DNA of 60,082 nt from Thiocystis violacea (GTDB taxonomy: Bacteria; Pseudomonadota; Gammaproteobacteria; Chromatiales; Chromatiaceae), in assembly GCF_016583575.1 (NCBI RefSeq), contig NZ_NRRG01000033.1:1-60082 (forward strand). Direction: 5' to 3'. The number at the start of each line of letters is the position of its first letter. Positions within the stretch are counted from its first letter, which is position 1. This document shows, piece by piece, positions 1 through 8,577 of the stretch. The notes under the pieces are model-generated. The model had not been told where the DNA came from. It made no database searches and saw nothing but the letters and a program-made list of their open reading frames with translations. The position numbers were made by a program, and so were the translations under genes.

Positions 1-2849
1 GGGTTGACGGTGACCGTGACCGGGTTGGAGGTGGCAGGACCGTAGCTGCTGTCCCCCGCCTTGGCGGCGGTGACGTGGCATTGTCCCTCACCGGTGGCGG
101 TGAGAAGGTTGCCGGCGAGGGTGCAGGGGCCGCTGTTCAGGGCAAAACTCACCGCGCCGGTACCGCTGCCGCCGGTGGTAGCGAGGGCACTGGTGTCATT
201 GACGCCGAAGCTGGTCGGGCTGGCCGTGAGCACCAGGAGCGCTTGCGGGGTTTTGCCGATGCTGATGGCGACCGGGTTGGAGCTGACCGCCAGATAGTTG
301 GCATCCGCCGCCTGCGTGGCGGTGACGGTGCAGGTGTCCGCTGTCGACCCGCCGGTGAGCGTCGTGCCGCTGATGGAACAGGTACCGGTCACCGCATAGC
401 TGATGGCACCCGTACCGCCGCCGCCGCTGGTGCTCAGCGCGCTGGTGCCATTGAGGGCGATGCTCGTGGGGTTGACGCTGAGAACCAAGGGCTTCGGCTG
501 GGCCTTGGCGATGCTGATGGTCTGGGTCACCTGTGGGGCGGGGCCGTAGTGGGCATTGCCCGGCTGATTGGCGGCGATGGTGCAGACGCCAGCGCTAACC
601 ATGTGTATGGCACTGCCGCTGGCGGTGCAGACCGCCGGGGTCAGGCTACTGTAGGTGACCGGCAGGGCCGAGCTGGCGCTGGCGAAAACCTGGAAGCCGC
701 CACCAGGCGCATAGGTCGGACTGGGCGGCGGGCCGAAGCTGATGGTCTGGCTGGCGGCGCCGATGGCGAGATTGACCGTCGCCGTGGCGCTACCGCTGAC
801 GGACCCGATGCCGCGAATCGTGAAGGGGGTCGTCGCCAGAGCGGCGGTCGGCACGCCGAAGAGGGCGCCGGTGGCGTTGTTGAAGTTCAACCCGTTGGGG
901 AGGCCGGGACTGATCGTGTAGGTCACGGTGCCGCCAAAGCCGCTCGGGATCATGTTGGCGGTCTGTGTCAGCGGGGCGCCGACGGTGCCGATGACAGTCT
1001 GGGGGTCCGGGCTCAGGCTGGCGGTCGACGGGACCGCCGGGACCACCGTCAGGGTGATCGCTCCGATATAGCCGGGATCGGGGGTGTCCGCGTAATTGAT
1101 CCGGTAATGATTCAGACCCAGAACGAAGGTGCTGCCATCCTGATAGCCGTTGAAGAAGTGGTTTTTGGCCGAGGCAAATGCGCCATAGTCGATCAGGGTG
1201 AACGTCGTGCCGTCGGGCAGCACGGTGTCGTTGACGAGCGCGAGGTGCAGTTCGGCGAACGGAGCAATGTCCAGCGTGCTGCCGGCGCGGAGCTGGCCGT
1301 TCTTGAGCGCCGTGGGGTCAAGCGTCAGTTGCAGCGTCGAGAAATTGTCCAACTCCACGAGGTTGTTGGTCGTCAGGCTTTCGGTAGCGGCGAGGGCCGT
1401 GCCGGGATTACCGATCATGAGTGCACCCGCACTGCCGATGTCCAGAAGGCCTTCGCTGCCGCCCTGAATGATGACGGGTCCCACGGCCTGGAGCGTACTA
1501 TCCGTTCCCACGACGATCTGGCCGTGGTTGGTCACCTGGCCCGGATCGGCGGCGCTGGCCCTCAGGACAAGGCTGCCGCCGTTCGTGGCGACCAATGCGC
1601 CAACCGCGTTACTGGTGCGATTGATGGTGATGGGTGAGCTGGGCCTGATGTCGAATCTAGCCCCGGCACTGACCAGGGTGGCCGTGTCGTTGATGACGAT
1701 TTGGCCGGATGCCGGGAAGGCATAGTCCAACCCAAAGGTCACGGCCAGGCTACCCTGCCCGTTGAGCGTGAGGCTGGCGCCGGGCTCCATGACCATCGCG
1801 CCCGTCGTGGCGATGTAGTTCCCGGCACTCGATTCTTTGCCCAGGGCGAACGTGTTGGTCCCGAAGACATCGAGCACCGCGGTGTCGAGCTGGCTATCCT
1901 CATCGGTGGTCACATTGGCGCCATTGATCGTCACCCTATCGACCGCCTTCAAGCGGTTGGCGCTGCCCAGATTCAGGCGGCTGTTGAGAAAGAAGAAGTT
2001 GCCCGAGTCCAGGCGCCCGCCCTCGCCGGCGATATCCAATACCGCATTGTTCTGGAACGTCATCTTCCCAAGCTGCTCGCCGGGGGCGACCGCCGGTGTT
2101 CCGAATGTGACGAAGGATTGGTCCAGTTTCAGCGCGCCGCCGTCGATCGTCGCGACATCATCGGGGTGATTGAAGAACCAGGAGTCCGTGGCGATAGTCC
2201 CGCCCGCGAACTTGCCGAGCCGGAAGAAGGTCAGCGTGGACCCCGGCGTGACGTTCAGCGTGGTCTGGGAGCTAACCCGGCCTTTGCCCCAGTTGCTCAG
2301 CGTCGAGTCACCCGCAGCGGTCAGGGTGAAGTTGGCATCGACGTTGAAAAGCGGGGGGTTCAGGGCGGTCAGCGAGCTATCGTTGAGCGTCAGCGAGGTG
2401 GTCGTGCCGGGGCCGGGGGGGATGGGGTAAAACCGGAACTCGACATTCTGCGCATCCAGGTCCGCCCGCTCGAGCGTCAGGTTACGCAACTGGATATAGC
2501 GATCCTCCTGCTGCGACGTGCTCCAGTCCGTGCCCAGCAGGGAGGCGGGGAAACGCTGGGTGGGAAAACTTGAAGCCGGACGCCAGGTAGCCGATTCCCA
2601 CGGCCCGTAGGACGGGTAGTCGTACTGCATGTCCATGTTCACATAGATTAGATTCTGGTGAACATTCGGATCATTCATGACCAGCCAGAGGGCATCGTAG
2701 ATGGGATTTGAAGCCCCGATCATATTGATGAGACCCCAGGCGGGCGCCTTGTTTTCGTCCGCGCGGACGGCACCCGTGCCGCCGAGCACGAGGACTGCCG
2801 CGACCGTCAGGGTTTGCCAGAATTTAGGTAAATGCCGTTGGGTTTTCAT
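1..2849 (-). CDS. large secreted Ig-repeat surface protein, C-terminus outside window
   Basis: The minus strand is open without a stop from the ATG at 2847-2849 to the window edge, about 949 residues. The protein starts with a signal peptide (charged MKTQRH, a hydrophobic stretch, likely cleavage after VRA). Residues about 100-600 are Gly/Thr/Ser/Asn-rich with repeating 'LTLND', 'LNLGS', 'VTINGANV' strands, like a beta-helix passenger. Residues about 610-695 resemble a putative Ig (He_PIG) domain, including PNGLNFNNATG and GVPT. From about 695 onward there are tandem Ig-like repeats with paired cysteines (VCTASGSA, GTCSISGTTL, CHVTAAKAGD). It is probably exported or cell-surface; whether it ends in an autotransporter barrel cannot be seen. 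It lies 75 bp downstream of two small secreted-protein genes on the same strand. Adhesion is inferred from architecture only. Confidence 0.8.
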   Translation of the reverse strand, partial: MKTQRHLPKFWQTLTVAAVLVLGGTGAVRADENKAPAWGLINMIGASNPIYDALWLVMNDPNVHQNLIYVNMDMQYDYPSYGPWESATWRPASSFPTQRFPASLLGTDWSTSQQEDRYIQLRNLTLERADLDAQNVEFRFYPIPPGPGTTTSLTLNDSSLTALNPPLFNVDANFTLTAAGDSTLSNWGKGRVSSQTTLNVTPGSTLTFFRLGKFAGGTIATDSWFFNHPDDVATIDGGALKLDQSFVTFGTPAVAPGEQLGKMTFQNNAVLDIAGEGGRLDSGNFFFLNSRLNLGSANRLKAVDRVTINGANVTTDEDSQLDTAVLDVFGTNTFALGKESSAGNYIATTGAMVMEPGASLTLNGQGSLAVTFGLDYAFPASGQIVINDTATLVSAGARFDIRPSSPITINRTSNAVGALVATNGGSLVLRASAADPGQVTNHGQIVVGTDSTLQAVGPVIIQGGSEGLLDIGSAGALMIGNPGTALAATESLTTNNLVELDNFSTLQLTLDPTALKNGQLRAGSTLDIAPFAELHLALVNDTVLPDGTTFTLIDYGAFASAKNHFFNGYQDGSTFVLGLNHYRINYADTPDPGYIGAITLTVVPAVPSTASLSPDPQTVIGTVGAPLTQTANMIPSGFGGTVTYTISPGLPNGLNFNNATGALFGVPTAALATTPFTIRGIGSVSGSATATVNLAIGAASQTISFGPPPSPTYAPGGGFQVFASASSALPVTYSSLTPAVCTASGSAIHMVSAGVCTIAANQPGNAHYGPAPQVTQTISIAKAQPKPLVLSVNPTSIALNGTSALSTSGGGGTGAISYAVTGTCSISGTTLTGGSTADTCTVTATQAADANYLAVSSNPVAISIGKTPQALLVLTASPTSFGVNDTSALATTGGSGTGAVSFALNSGPCTLAGNLLTATGEGQCHVTAAKAGDSSYGPATSNPVTVTVN

Positions 2850-2924
2850 GGTCTGGATGTCCTGACGGTTCCGCCAGCCCCGCGCGGATGGATGTCTGAT
2901 CCGCCGCGTGGGGCGGCCAATCCT

Positions 2925-3263
2925 TCAATTGCCCGAGAATTGGGTGATTTTGCCCTTGGCATCGACGTCGCAGTAGCCCTCGGCCTTTCTGCGGGGCACG
3001 CTCCAGTTATAGGACGCGCCGCTGTCCTTGAGATCCGCCAGGCTCATGTCGCCGCTGTCGAGGCTCTCCTGGAGGCTGGCACCGACCGTGACCTGGATAT
3101 CGGCCATGCTCACACCGGAAAACTTTTCGGCCACCCTGTTCTTGCAGACCTTCCCCAGACGCACCAGGGTGGCGTCGATCTTGGCCTGATCGTCGGCGAA
3201 GGCTGGGGTCATGACGCCGGCCACTAAGGTCGCGGCCAGACTGACGATGAGTGCTGTCTTCAT
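2925..3263 (-). CDS. small secreted protein of unknown function
   Basis: 112 residues with a clear signal peptide (MKTALIVSLAATLVAG, likely cleavage after PAFA). The mature part is hydrophilic and has two cysteines (KVCKNR and GYCDVD) that could form a disulfide, consistent with a periplasmic location. I do not recognise a family. The gene lies between the lprI-like gene (46 bp upstream) and the large surface protein (75 bp downstream), all on the minus strand, so the three may be co-transcribed. Confidence 0.7.
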   Translation of the reverse strand: MKTALIVSLAATLVAGVMTPAFADDQAKIDATLVRLGKVCKNRVAEKFSGVSMADIQVTVGASLQESLDSGDMSLADLKDSGASYNWSVPRRKAEGYCDVDAKGKITQFSGN

Positions 3264-3309
3264 GCGGGTATCCTCCGGTGATGAGCGATCGAGCGTCGGA
3301 TGGTTTGAG

Positions 3310-3636
3310 TTAGCGATCCTTTAGTTCACTGATTCGGGCGTGATACTCGGCCTTGATGCAGGCCCTGATATCGGCGGCCTTGTCGCAGGCATTGCGGCTT
3401 TCCAGCCAATCCCGCTGCTCGTCTCTCAGGGTCGACTGTTCCTCATCGGAGAGACTTTTCAGCAGGACGTGGTAAAGCGATGCCAGGCTGGCATCCAGTT
3501 GGGCCAGTTCGTCATCGGTGCAGATCCGCTTTTCGACCGGCGAGGAATGGGCGTTGCACTTAAAACTCGCGTGGGCGGCCTGGGCCGACGGGCTCAAGGC
3601 CAGAGTGGCAAGAAGCATGATGAATGGATAGCGCAT
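3310..3636 (-). CDS. LprI/DUF1311-family periplasmic protein
   Basis: 108 residues: a signal peptide (MRYPFIMLLATLALSPSAQA) followed by the pattern of the lysozyme-inhibitor LprI N-terminal (DUF1311) family. It has four cysteines (C27, C39, C84, C93) in the contexts FKCNA, KRICTDDELAQLD, RNACD and RACIK, and the typical LSDEEQ...LRDEQRDWLESRNAC stretch. Family members are secreted helical proteins; some inhibit lysozyme, most are uncharacterised. It is the first of three minus-strand genes for exported proteins, and a phased direct repeat lies about 100-130 bp upstream of its start. The family call is firm; a lysozyme-inhibitor role is only possible. Confidence 0.75.
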   Translation of the reverse strand: MRYPFIMLLATLALSPSAQAAHASFKCNAHSSPVEKRICTDDELAQLDASLASLYHVLLKSLSDEEQSTLRDEQRDWLESRNACDKAADIRACIKAEYHARISELKDR

Positions 3637-3733
3637 CGGTAGGCTCGTGGTCAGAGTGAGTCAGGAGGCGAGAGGGTCGAGACAGCATGACGACCCACAT
3701 GGACCATATTTCCGCGCACGGCGGACTGTCTAT

Positions 3734-3766
3734 CCAATATGCGAAGCCGGCTGTCCCAAATGCGAA
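3734..3766. promoter_or_regulatory. phased direct repeat, candidate AraC-type operator
   Basis: Two copies of a CCAAnATGCGAA-like box occur at 3734-3745 and 3756-3766. The shared ATGCGAA cores begin 21 bp apart, about two helical turns, the spacing usual for AraC/XylS half-sites. They sit about 100-130 bp upstream of the lprI-like start and just beyond the 3' end of an araC-family gene. Binding by that regulator is inferred from position and spacing only. Confidence 0.35.
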
Positions 3767-3797
3767 ACGCGACGCCTCCGAGCCTGACGGCGACGGC

Positions 3798-4922
3798 TCA
3801 TGGCCGGGTCGGATCGGGGAGAGATCCGGAAGAGGCTAAATCGCTGCCAGGGAGACTGCGCTGTTTCGAGTCATGGTCATCAAAGGAGGCCGCTGCGACG
3901 CGGCTGAGTCGGATGTCTGGATGCTCGCGGGCGGGCTGGCGGCGGAGCCGCCTGAGCGTTTCCGCCGGCGGCTCGCCGAACTCACGCCGATAGGCATCGG
4001 CGAAGCGGCCCAGGTGAAAAAAGCCGAATTCCATGGCGACTTGAGTGACGGTGACGGTGGCCTCCTCGCCTCGTGCCAGGAGTGCCCGCCGGAGGCTGTG
4101 CAGACGCGCGCGGCGGATGAACGCCAGCGGGGTGCACTGGCGGTGACGCCGGAACGCCAACTGCACCGCGCGCGGCGAGACGCCGGCGAAACGCGCCATC
4201 AGGTCAACCGAAAGGGGTTGGCAGAGATTGTCAAGGATCCAGCCCTCAAGCTCGCTGAGCTTGAGCTTGCCCAGCATGGGACCGGGCGTCGCGGGGGAAG
4301 GACAGGATTCGGCGATGCAGGCCAGAAAGAGGCTGAACAAGGCATGGTCCAGGTGCTGCGCCGCTGGCCCGCGCGCGAGCGGCGTGCCGATCTGGTCCAA
4401 CTCACGGGCTGTCCAGCGGCTCAGTGAGCGCAAGGCGGCGCCAGTGGGGGAAGTCAGATCGCAGTGGCTGGTCCACGGCTCGACGCGAATCCTGGGGAGT
4501 CCGCGCGCCAGCAGCGCCGCCTCGACCCGGGCCTGGGAAAAATCCAGGGCCAGGAGCCGGACCGCGCCAGTCTCCATACGCGCCTCCTGTCCAGGCGCCA
4601 GAATGACCCCGGTATCAGGCGTGGCGACGATGGATCGGCCATTGAGTCGGTGCTCGGCCGCGCCCTCTTCATGCAGATACAGGGTGAAGCGGTCGCCCCC
4701 CACCGTACAGCGCACCCGCAGAGGGGTCGGACAACGGACGTAAGTGAGCCCCATCTGCGCGATGTCCGCATGATTGACCTGGGTCTCGAAGGGGACTCGC
4801 CCCTTGATCGCCACCTCGTGCTCGCCCCACAACTCGCCGATGACCGCGCGCGACTCGTCCAGGTCGCGCGTGCTCAACAAGGGAAAGCCGGTCAGGTAGT
4901 CCGCGAGTGGATGGTCGCTCAT
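3798..4922 (-). CDS. AraC-family transcriptional regulator
   Basis: 374 residues from MSDHPLADYL, with an N-terminal ligand-sensing half of the AraC-binding-like type and a C-terminal AraC DNA-binding domain. The latter runs from about residue 230 to 340 and contains two helix-turn-helix units, recognisable as LMARFAGVSPRAVQLAFRRH and VAMEFGFFHLGRFADAYRREFG (FGF.H.GRF.. is typical). The start at 4922 is chosen because its ATG overlaps the stop of the upstream channel gene (ATGA), implying translational coupling; the frame stays open 17 codons further upstream. Candidate targets are its own channel operon or the exported-protein genes next door. The tail of about 35 residues after the HTH is low-complexity. 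Confidence 0.88.
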   Translation of the reverse strand: MSDHPLADYLTGFPLLSTRDLDESRAVIGELWGEHEVAIKGRVPFETQVNHADIAQMGLTYVRCPTPLRVRCTVGGDRFTLYLHEEGAAEHRLNGRSIVATPDTGVILAPGQEARMETGAVRLLALDFSQARVEAALLARGLPRIRVEPWTSHCDLTSPTGAALRSLSRWTARELDQIGTPLARGPAAQHLDHALFSLFLACIAESCPSPATPGPMLGKLKLSELEGWILDNLCQPLSVDLMARFAGVSPRAVQLAFRRHRQCTPLAFIRRARLHSLRRALLARGEEATVTVTQVAMEFGFFHLGRFADAYRREFGEPPAETLRRLRRQPAREHPDIRLSRVAAASFDDHDSKQRSLPGSDLASSGSLPDPTRP

Positions 4923-7657
4923 GAGTGCCCTGGTTCCTGGTCGGCCCTCGGACGGTCGTCCGTCGGTTTGCACAGCTCGATCCGCAATGGGCCGATCGCG
5001 TCCAAGTGCAGATCACGCTGTGGATAGGCGATCTGGATGCCAGCCTTGCTGAATCGATCATTGATGGATCGATTCAGGGCGCTGATCGTCTCCACCCGCA
5101 GATCGACCGAGGCCACGAAGCAGCGCAAGACGAGGATGAGGGCATTGTCGCCAAAACTTTCGAAGATGACCGAGGGGGCCGGATCCCGCAGCACGTTCGC
5201 GTCCTCGCGCGCCGTCTCCTCCAAGAGCCGCATGGCCTCTGGGACGTTGGCGCCATAGGCGATGCCGAGCGAGATCAGAATGCGGGTCGTTTGATCGGAT
5301 AGGGACCAGTTCAGCAAGCGTCCGGTGATGAACTCCTTGTTTGGCACCAGCAGCTCCTTGCCGTCCCAGTTGCGAATCGTGGTGGCGCGGATGCGGATAC
5401 GGGTCACCGTGCCGTCCGTGTCGCCGACGGTAATCACGTCTCCGATCCGCACCGGCCGCTCGAACAGGATAATCAAGCCACTGACGAAGTTGGCGACAAT
5501 CTCTTGCAGACCGAATCCGACGCCGACCCCGAGGGCGGCAACCAGCCATTGAAGCTCGGACCAGTCCGCACCAATGCGATCGAAGACCAGGACGATGCCG
5601 AGGATCACGATGGCGTAGCTGGTCAGGGTCGTCGCGGCATAGCGGCTCCCGGCGGCAAGCCGGGTGTGCCTGAGCAGGATGATCTCGGTCAGTGCCGGCA
5701 ATCGCTTCACCAGAACCAGGGTCGCCAGCAGGTAGATGAGTGCGAGCCCGATATCCGCCAGCGTGACCGGCAGCGCGCGCGTCTCGCCGCCGACCACCGA
5801 GGGGTGATGCCAGAGGACGACATCCTGCAATAGACGCAGGGCTGGAAAAACATCGGACCAGATCATCAGAAGCAGGACGACGCCAGCGAACAGGATGGCA
5901 TCGTCGAGCAGCTTGCGGCTGGTGTCGCTGAGGGCAAGGATGTCGACGTCCGATGCTTGGTCGTGGGCCTTGTTCGTTTCAGGCTCGACGCTGCGCGTGT
6001 CGCTTTCCCGCCGCGTTTCGGCGTCCGTCGAGCGCCGATCCGGCGCCGCCTCGCCAGTGAGTCGTCGACGGGCGACGCGCAGCCAGCGCAGCACGAACGC
6101 GCGCAGCACCACGAGCGTGGCGATCATCCAGGCGGTTTGCAGCAACAGGGGAAGCAGCATCCCGGCCGTATAGGGATAGCCCATGAGCGCGAGGATCCCG
6201 AGCGAAAGCGGCAGAGCGACGACCGCGATGAACGCAAGAAGATAGGATCGCCGCAAAGCCACACGCTCGTGATGGGCGCTGAAGTCACGCAGGACGCCGC
6301 GTCTGGGATGGAAGAGCCGGTAGAGCGCGAGCACCAGCGACGCGACCAGGATCAGGAAGGAGACCCGCCCGATCTCCAGGCCCATGTAAAGCGGATTCAG
6401 GTAATAGACGACAAGCATCAGCAACGCGGCCGGCAGGAACACCCAGCTCAGTCGATCCAGCTCCGCGCGCAGGTGTCGCAGGTTCTGCTCGGGCCAACGG
6501 AAGTGCGCGTCGGCCAGCCCGTCCGGTAGGCAGATCATCCGCAAGGCGCGGAGGTAGAAAAGTTGCCAGGCCAGCACGAGCAACGCCTGAGCCAGGGCAT
6601 GACTGAAGTCGTTTCCTTCCGGTGAGATGCGCATCTGCCAACCTGTGACGCCCAGCAGGAGGGGCCAGATGGCGGCCGCCAGCAACGTGAGGGCGCCTGC
6701 GTGCAGGCTATCCTCGAAACGATCCGTGATGGATTCTCCGAGCCTCGTCCCGAGCTGCCGGATCCTGGCGATCAGGCGCCCGCGGATCGCCAGCAAAACC
6801 CCAAGCATGCACAGCGCCGGGAGGAACGTCTTGGAGTGCCGGGCCTGATACAGCAGCACCTTGCCCGCGACGCGCCAGCCATCAGGCGCCAGAACCCGCG
6901 CGAGCTGCTCTGGCAAGGCGCCCAGAGACGCGATCCCGACCGGTGCGGCGCTGCGAGCCCACAACAGATGCTCGTCCAGAAAGGCGTCGTAATCGTCTCG
7001 CAGGCTCACCAAGGCTTCCGTCGCTTGGGTCAGCGTTGCGAGTTGAGCGAGGGCCTGATCCTCCCGCTCGACGATGCCGCGCAGCAGGGACTGACGTGCC
7101 TGGACGAGTCCGTGGAACCGCTCCGTCTGCTCCGGCGTTGGCATGGTGCTGGCCGTTGTCGAAAGCGCCCGCAGAGCGGTGTCGGGATCATCGATCCGTC
7201 TCTGCTCGATCCGGTGCTCCAGGCGCTGGAGACCGATCGTCGCTTGCTCGCGCCCCAGCGCGTCGAGTTGCCGAGCAAGCCGCTTGCGATCGGGAAACAG
7301 CCGGCGCTGCTCAAGCAGAACGCGCCCCAGGTCCTGGCTCAGACCGCCGATCGCGATCGTCTCTCTCGCATCCTCAAGGGCGCCCGCCATGCGAGCCCGC
7401 AGACGTCCCACGGCGTCTTGCTCAGCGCCAATGCGGGAGATCCTGGCTCCCAGGAGCACAAGGGTCTGCGATAGCTCAGCGTTGCGCTGGTCCAATGCCA
7501 GAATCTCAGTCGCAAGCCCCGGTCGGACCACGTCTGGTGACACCTCGAATGACTGCGCACCGCTATTCCTCGGTGCCCAAGCCAACAACAAGAGCGCCGA
7601 GGCCGCGAGCAGCACAAGAAACCGCGACTTCGAGGAGGACAAGACAATGGCTGACAT
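4919..7657 (-). CDS. large MscS-family mechanosensitive channel
   Basis: 912 residues from MSAIVLSSSKSRF, chosen because a signal peptide follows directly (a run of L/A, then APRNSGAQS); the longer open frame adds 59 residues without secretion features. Residues about 35-240 form a helical, Gln/Arg/Leu-rich periplasmic domain with likely coiled coils. Many transmembrane segments follow (about 255-690). The MscS pore and beta domain then begins near residue 720 with GVGVGFGLQEIVANFVSGL, followed by FERPVRIGDVI and LLVPNKEFITGRLLNWS. This is the architecture of the large KefA/MscK or MscM-like channels that release solutes under hypo-osmotic shock. The coupling to an araC-type gene is unusual for this family. 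Confidence 0.88.
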   Translation of the reverse strand: MSAIVLSSSKSRFLVLLAASALLLLAWAPRNSGAQSFEVSPDVVRPGLATEILALDQRNAELSQTLVLLGARISRIGAEQDAVGRLRARMAGALEDARETIAIGGLSQDLGRVLLEQRRLFPDRKRLARQLDALGREQATIGLQRLEHRIEQRRIDDPDTALRALSTTASTMPTPEQTERFHGLVQARQSLLRGIVEREDQALAQLATLTQATEALVSLRDDYDAFLDEHLLWARSAAPVGIASLGALPEQLARVLAPDGWRVAGKVLLYQARHSKTFLPALCMLGVLLAIRGRLIARIRQLGTRLGESITDRFEDSLHAGALTLLAAAIWPLLLGVTGWQMRISPEGNDFSHALAQALLVLAWQLFYLRALRMICLPDGLADAHFRWPEQNLRHLRAELDRLSWVFLPAALLMLVVYYLNPLYMGLEIGRVSFLILVASLVLALYRLFHPRRGVLRDFSAHHERVALRRSYLLAFIAVVALPLSLGILALMGYPYTAGMLLPLLLQTAWMIATLVVLRAFVLRWLRVARRRLTGEAAPDRRSTDAETRRESDTRSVEPETNKAHDQASDVDILALSDTSRKLLDDAILFAGVVLLLMIWSDVFPALRLLQDVVLWHHPSVVGGETRALPVTLADIGLALIYLLATLVLVKRLPALTEIILLRHTRLAAGSRYAATTLTSYAIVILGIVLVFDRIGADWSELQWLVAALGVGVGFGLQEIVANFVSGLIILFERPVRIGDVITVGDTDGTVTRIRIRATTIRNWDGKELLVPNKEFITGRLLNWSLSDQTTRILISLGIAYGANVPEAMRLLEETAREDANVLRDPAPSVIFESFGDNALILVLRCFVASVDLRVETISALNRSINDRFSKAGIQIAYPQRDLHLDAIGPLRIELCKPTDDRPRADQEPGHS

Positions 7658-7793
7658 CACGCGCGAACCTCGATAGAGACATATCGCACCCGAGAAGCTG
7701 TGAAAAACCTCTCTGCGAAGAACCATGAACGCTTCTGTATCGAAAGCGTTTGGACGTGAGGAAACCCAGTTTTTTCGCAGCCTCTGGGCGTAA

Positions 7794-7907
7794 CCCAGGC
7801 GCTTTCGCCCAGACGAGCATCTCCACGACATCATCAGCCGTTACCTCATGATCTACAATCGGCACAACCAAAAGCGCGCATTCGCGGATAAGATCATCGA
7901 CTTCTGA
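7794..7907 (+). pseudogene. C-terminal scrap of an IS481-like transposase
   Basis: A 37-codon in-frame stretch reads RRFRPDEHLHDIISRYLMIY then NRHNQKRAFADKI, ending in TGA at 7905-7907. It follows the pattern at the end of IS481-family transposases (HRFRSGEDLE..L.RY..LYN...PQ.AL..KTP). A TAA lies immediately upstream in frame (7791-7793), and no catalytic DDE part is visible, so this is a degraded remnant. The rest of the gap from 7658 to 7978 shows nothing I can assign. Family assignment rests on a short remembered motif and needs a search. Confidence 0.5.
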
Positions 7908-7978
7908 AACGTCGATGCCGAGGGAGCACACCAGCTCCCCAAGCCTGAGTCCGTTCCCTTCAAGACTTCGAGGAGCCC

Positions 7979-8485
7979 ATGGATTTCAAGACCGCCGACC
8001 TCTACGACCGCCACGACCGCCACGACCGCCACGCAGACGCACTGCGCGTCTGCGAGCCGCTCTTTCGCGACTTCGGCGGCAACCTCCGGTTTTTCGGCCC
8101 CATCGTCACCGTCAAATGCTTCGAGGACAACTCGCTCGTCAAGTCGACCCTGGCCGAGCCGGGTGACGGGCGCGTCCTGGTCGTCGACGCCGGTGGTTCC
8201 CTGCGCTACGCCATGCTCGGCGACCTCATCGCCGCCAGCGCGGTCGAGCAGGGCTGGGCCGGCGTCATCCTCCACGGCTGCGTGCGCGACCGCGTCGAAC
8301 TCGCGCGCATGCCGCTCGGGATCAAGGCGCTCGCCAGCATCCCACGCAAGAGCCAGCGGCGCGGCGAGGGCCAGCGCGACATCCCGGTCAGCTTCGCCGG
8401 CGTGCGCTTCGCGCCGGGCGACTGGATCTACTGCGACGAGGACGGCATCCTGGTCGCGGAAGCGGCGCTCGATCTCGCGGACTGA
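7979..8485 (+). CDS. rraA: RraA-family protein (RNase E regulator / HMG aldolase fold)
   Basis: 168 residues matching the RraA family along its length: the N-terminal DLYD...EPLFRDFGG, then ITVKCFEDN-like VTVKCFEDNSLV, GRVLVVDAGGSLR, GWAGVILHGCVRD and GDWIYCDEDGILVAE. Family members either bind RNase E and inhibit it or act as 4-hydroxy-4-methyl-2-oxoglutarate aldolases; the Gly-rich VDAGGS and the GCVRD Arg/Asp of the aldolase-like site are present. The protein carries an in-frame 9-bp triplication giving DRHDRHDRH near residues 10-18. The regulatory role is inferred by homology to the E. coli protein. Confidence 0.88.
   Translation: MDFKTADLYDRHDRHDRHADALRVCEPLFRDFGGNLRFFGPIVTVKCFEDNSLVKSTLAEPGDGRVLVVDAGGSLRYAMLGDLIAASAVEQGWAGVILHGCVRDRVELARMPLGIKALASIPRKSQRRGEGQRDIPVSFAGVRFAPGDWIYCDEDGILVAEAALDLAD
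8006..8032 (+). repeat. in-frame 9-bp tandem repeat, three copies
   Basis: The nonamer GACCGCCAC occurs three times without change (8006-8014, 8015-8023, 8024-8032) inside the 5' end of the rraA-like gene. It encodes three Asp-Arg-His units where E. coli RraA has a short segment without this repeat. The exact copies at nucleotide level suggest recent slippage expansion. The reading frame is kept. Confidence 0.9.
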
Positions 8486-8577
8486 CCGCGGACCTTGGCA
8501 CCCCTCGGGCGCCGCTCTGATAGACTCGAACGGAGTCATCAAGCAACGCGACGTCACATCAATCGAGGATTGACCTC

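Noticed and set aside
75-1637. 520-codon plus-strand frame (and another at 1701-2573)
   Set aside because: They are antisense to the continuous minus-strand surface protein, which has a signal peptide and Ig repeats; the plus frames have only Gly/Arg/Ala-rich nonsense.
7563-7931. 122-codon minus-strand frame upstream of mscS
   Set aside because: It overlaps the mscS signal region and is antisense to the transposase scrap; no similarity seen.
8521-8540. ACTCGAACGGAGT, tRNA-arm-like palindrome
   Set aside because: No acceptor, D or anticodon arms can be built around it; no tRNA.
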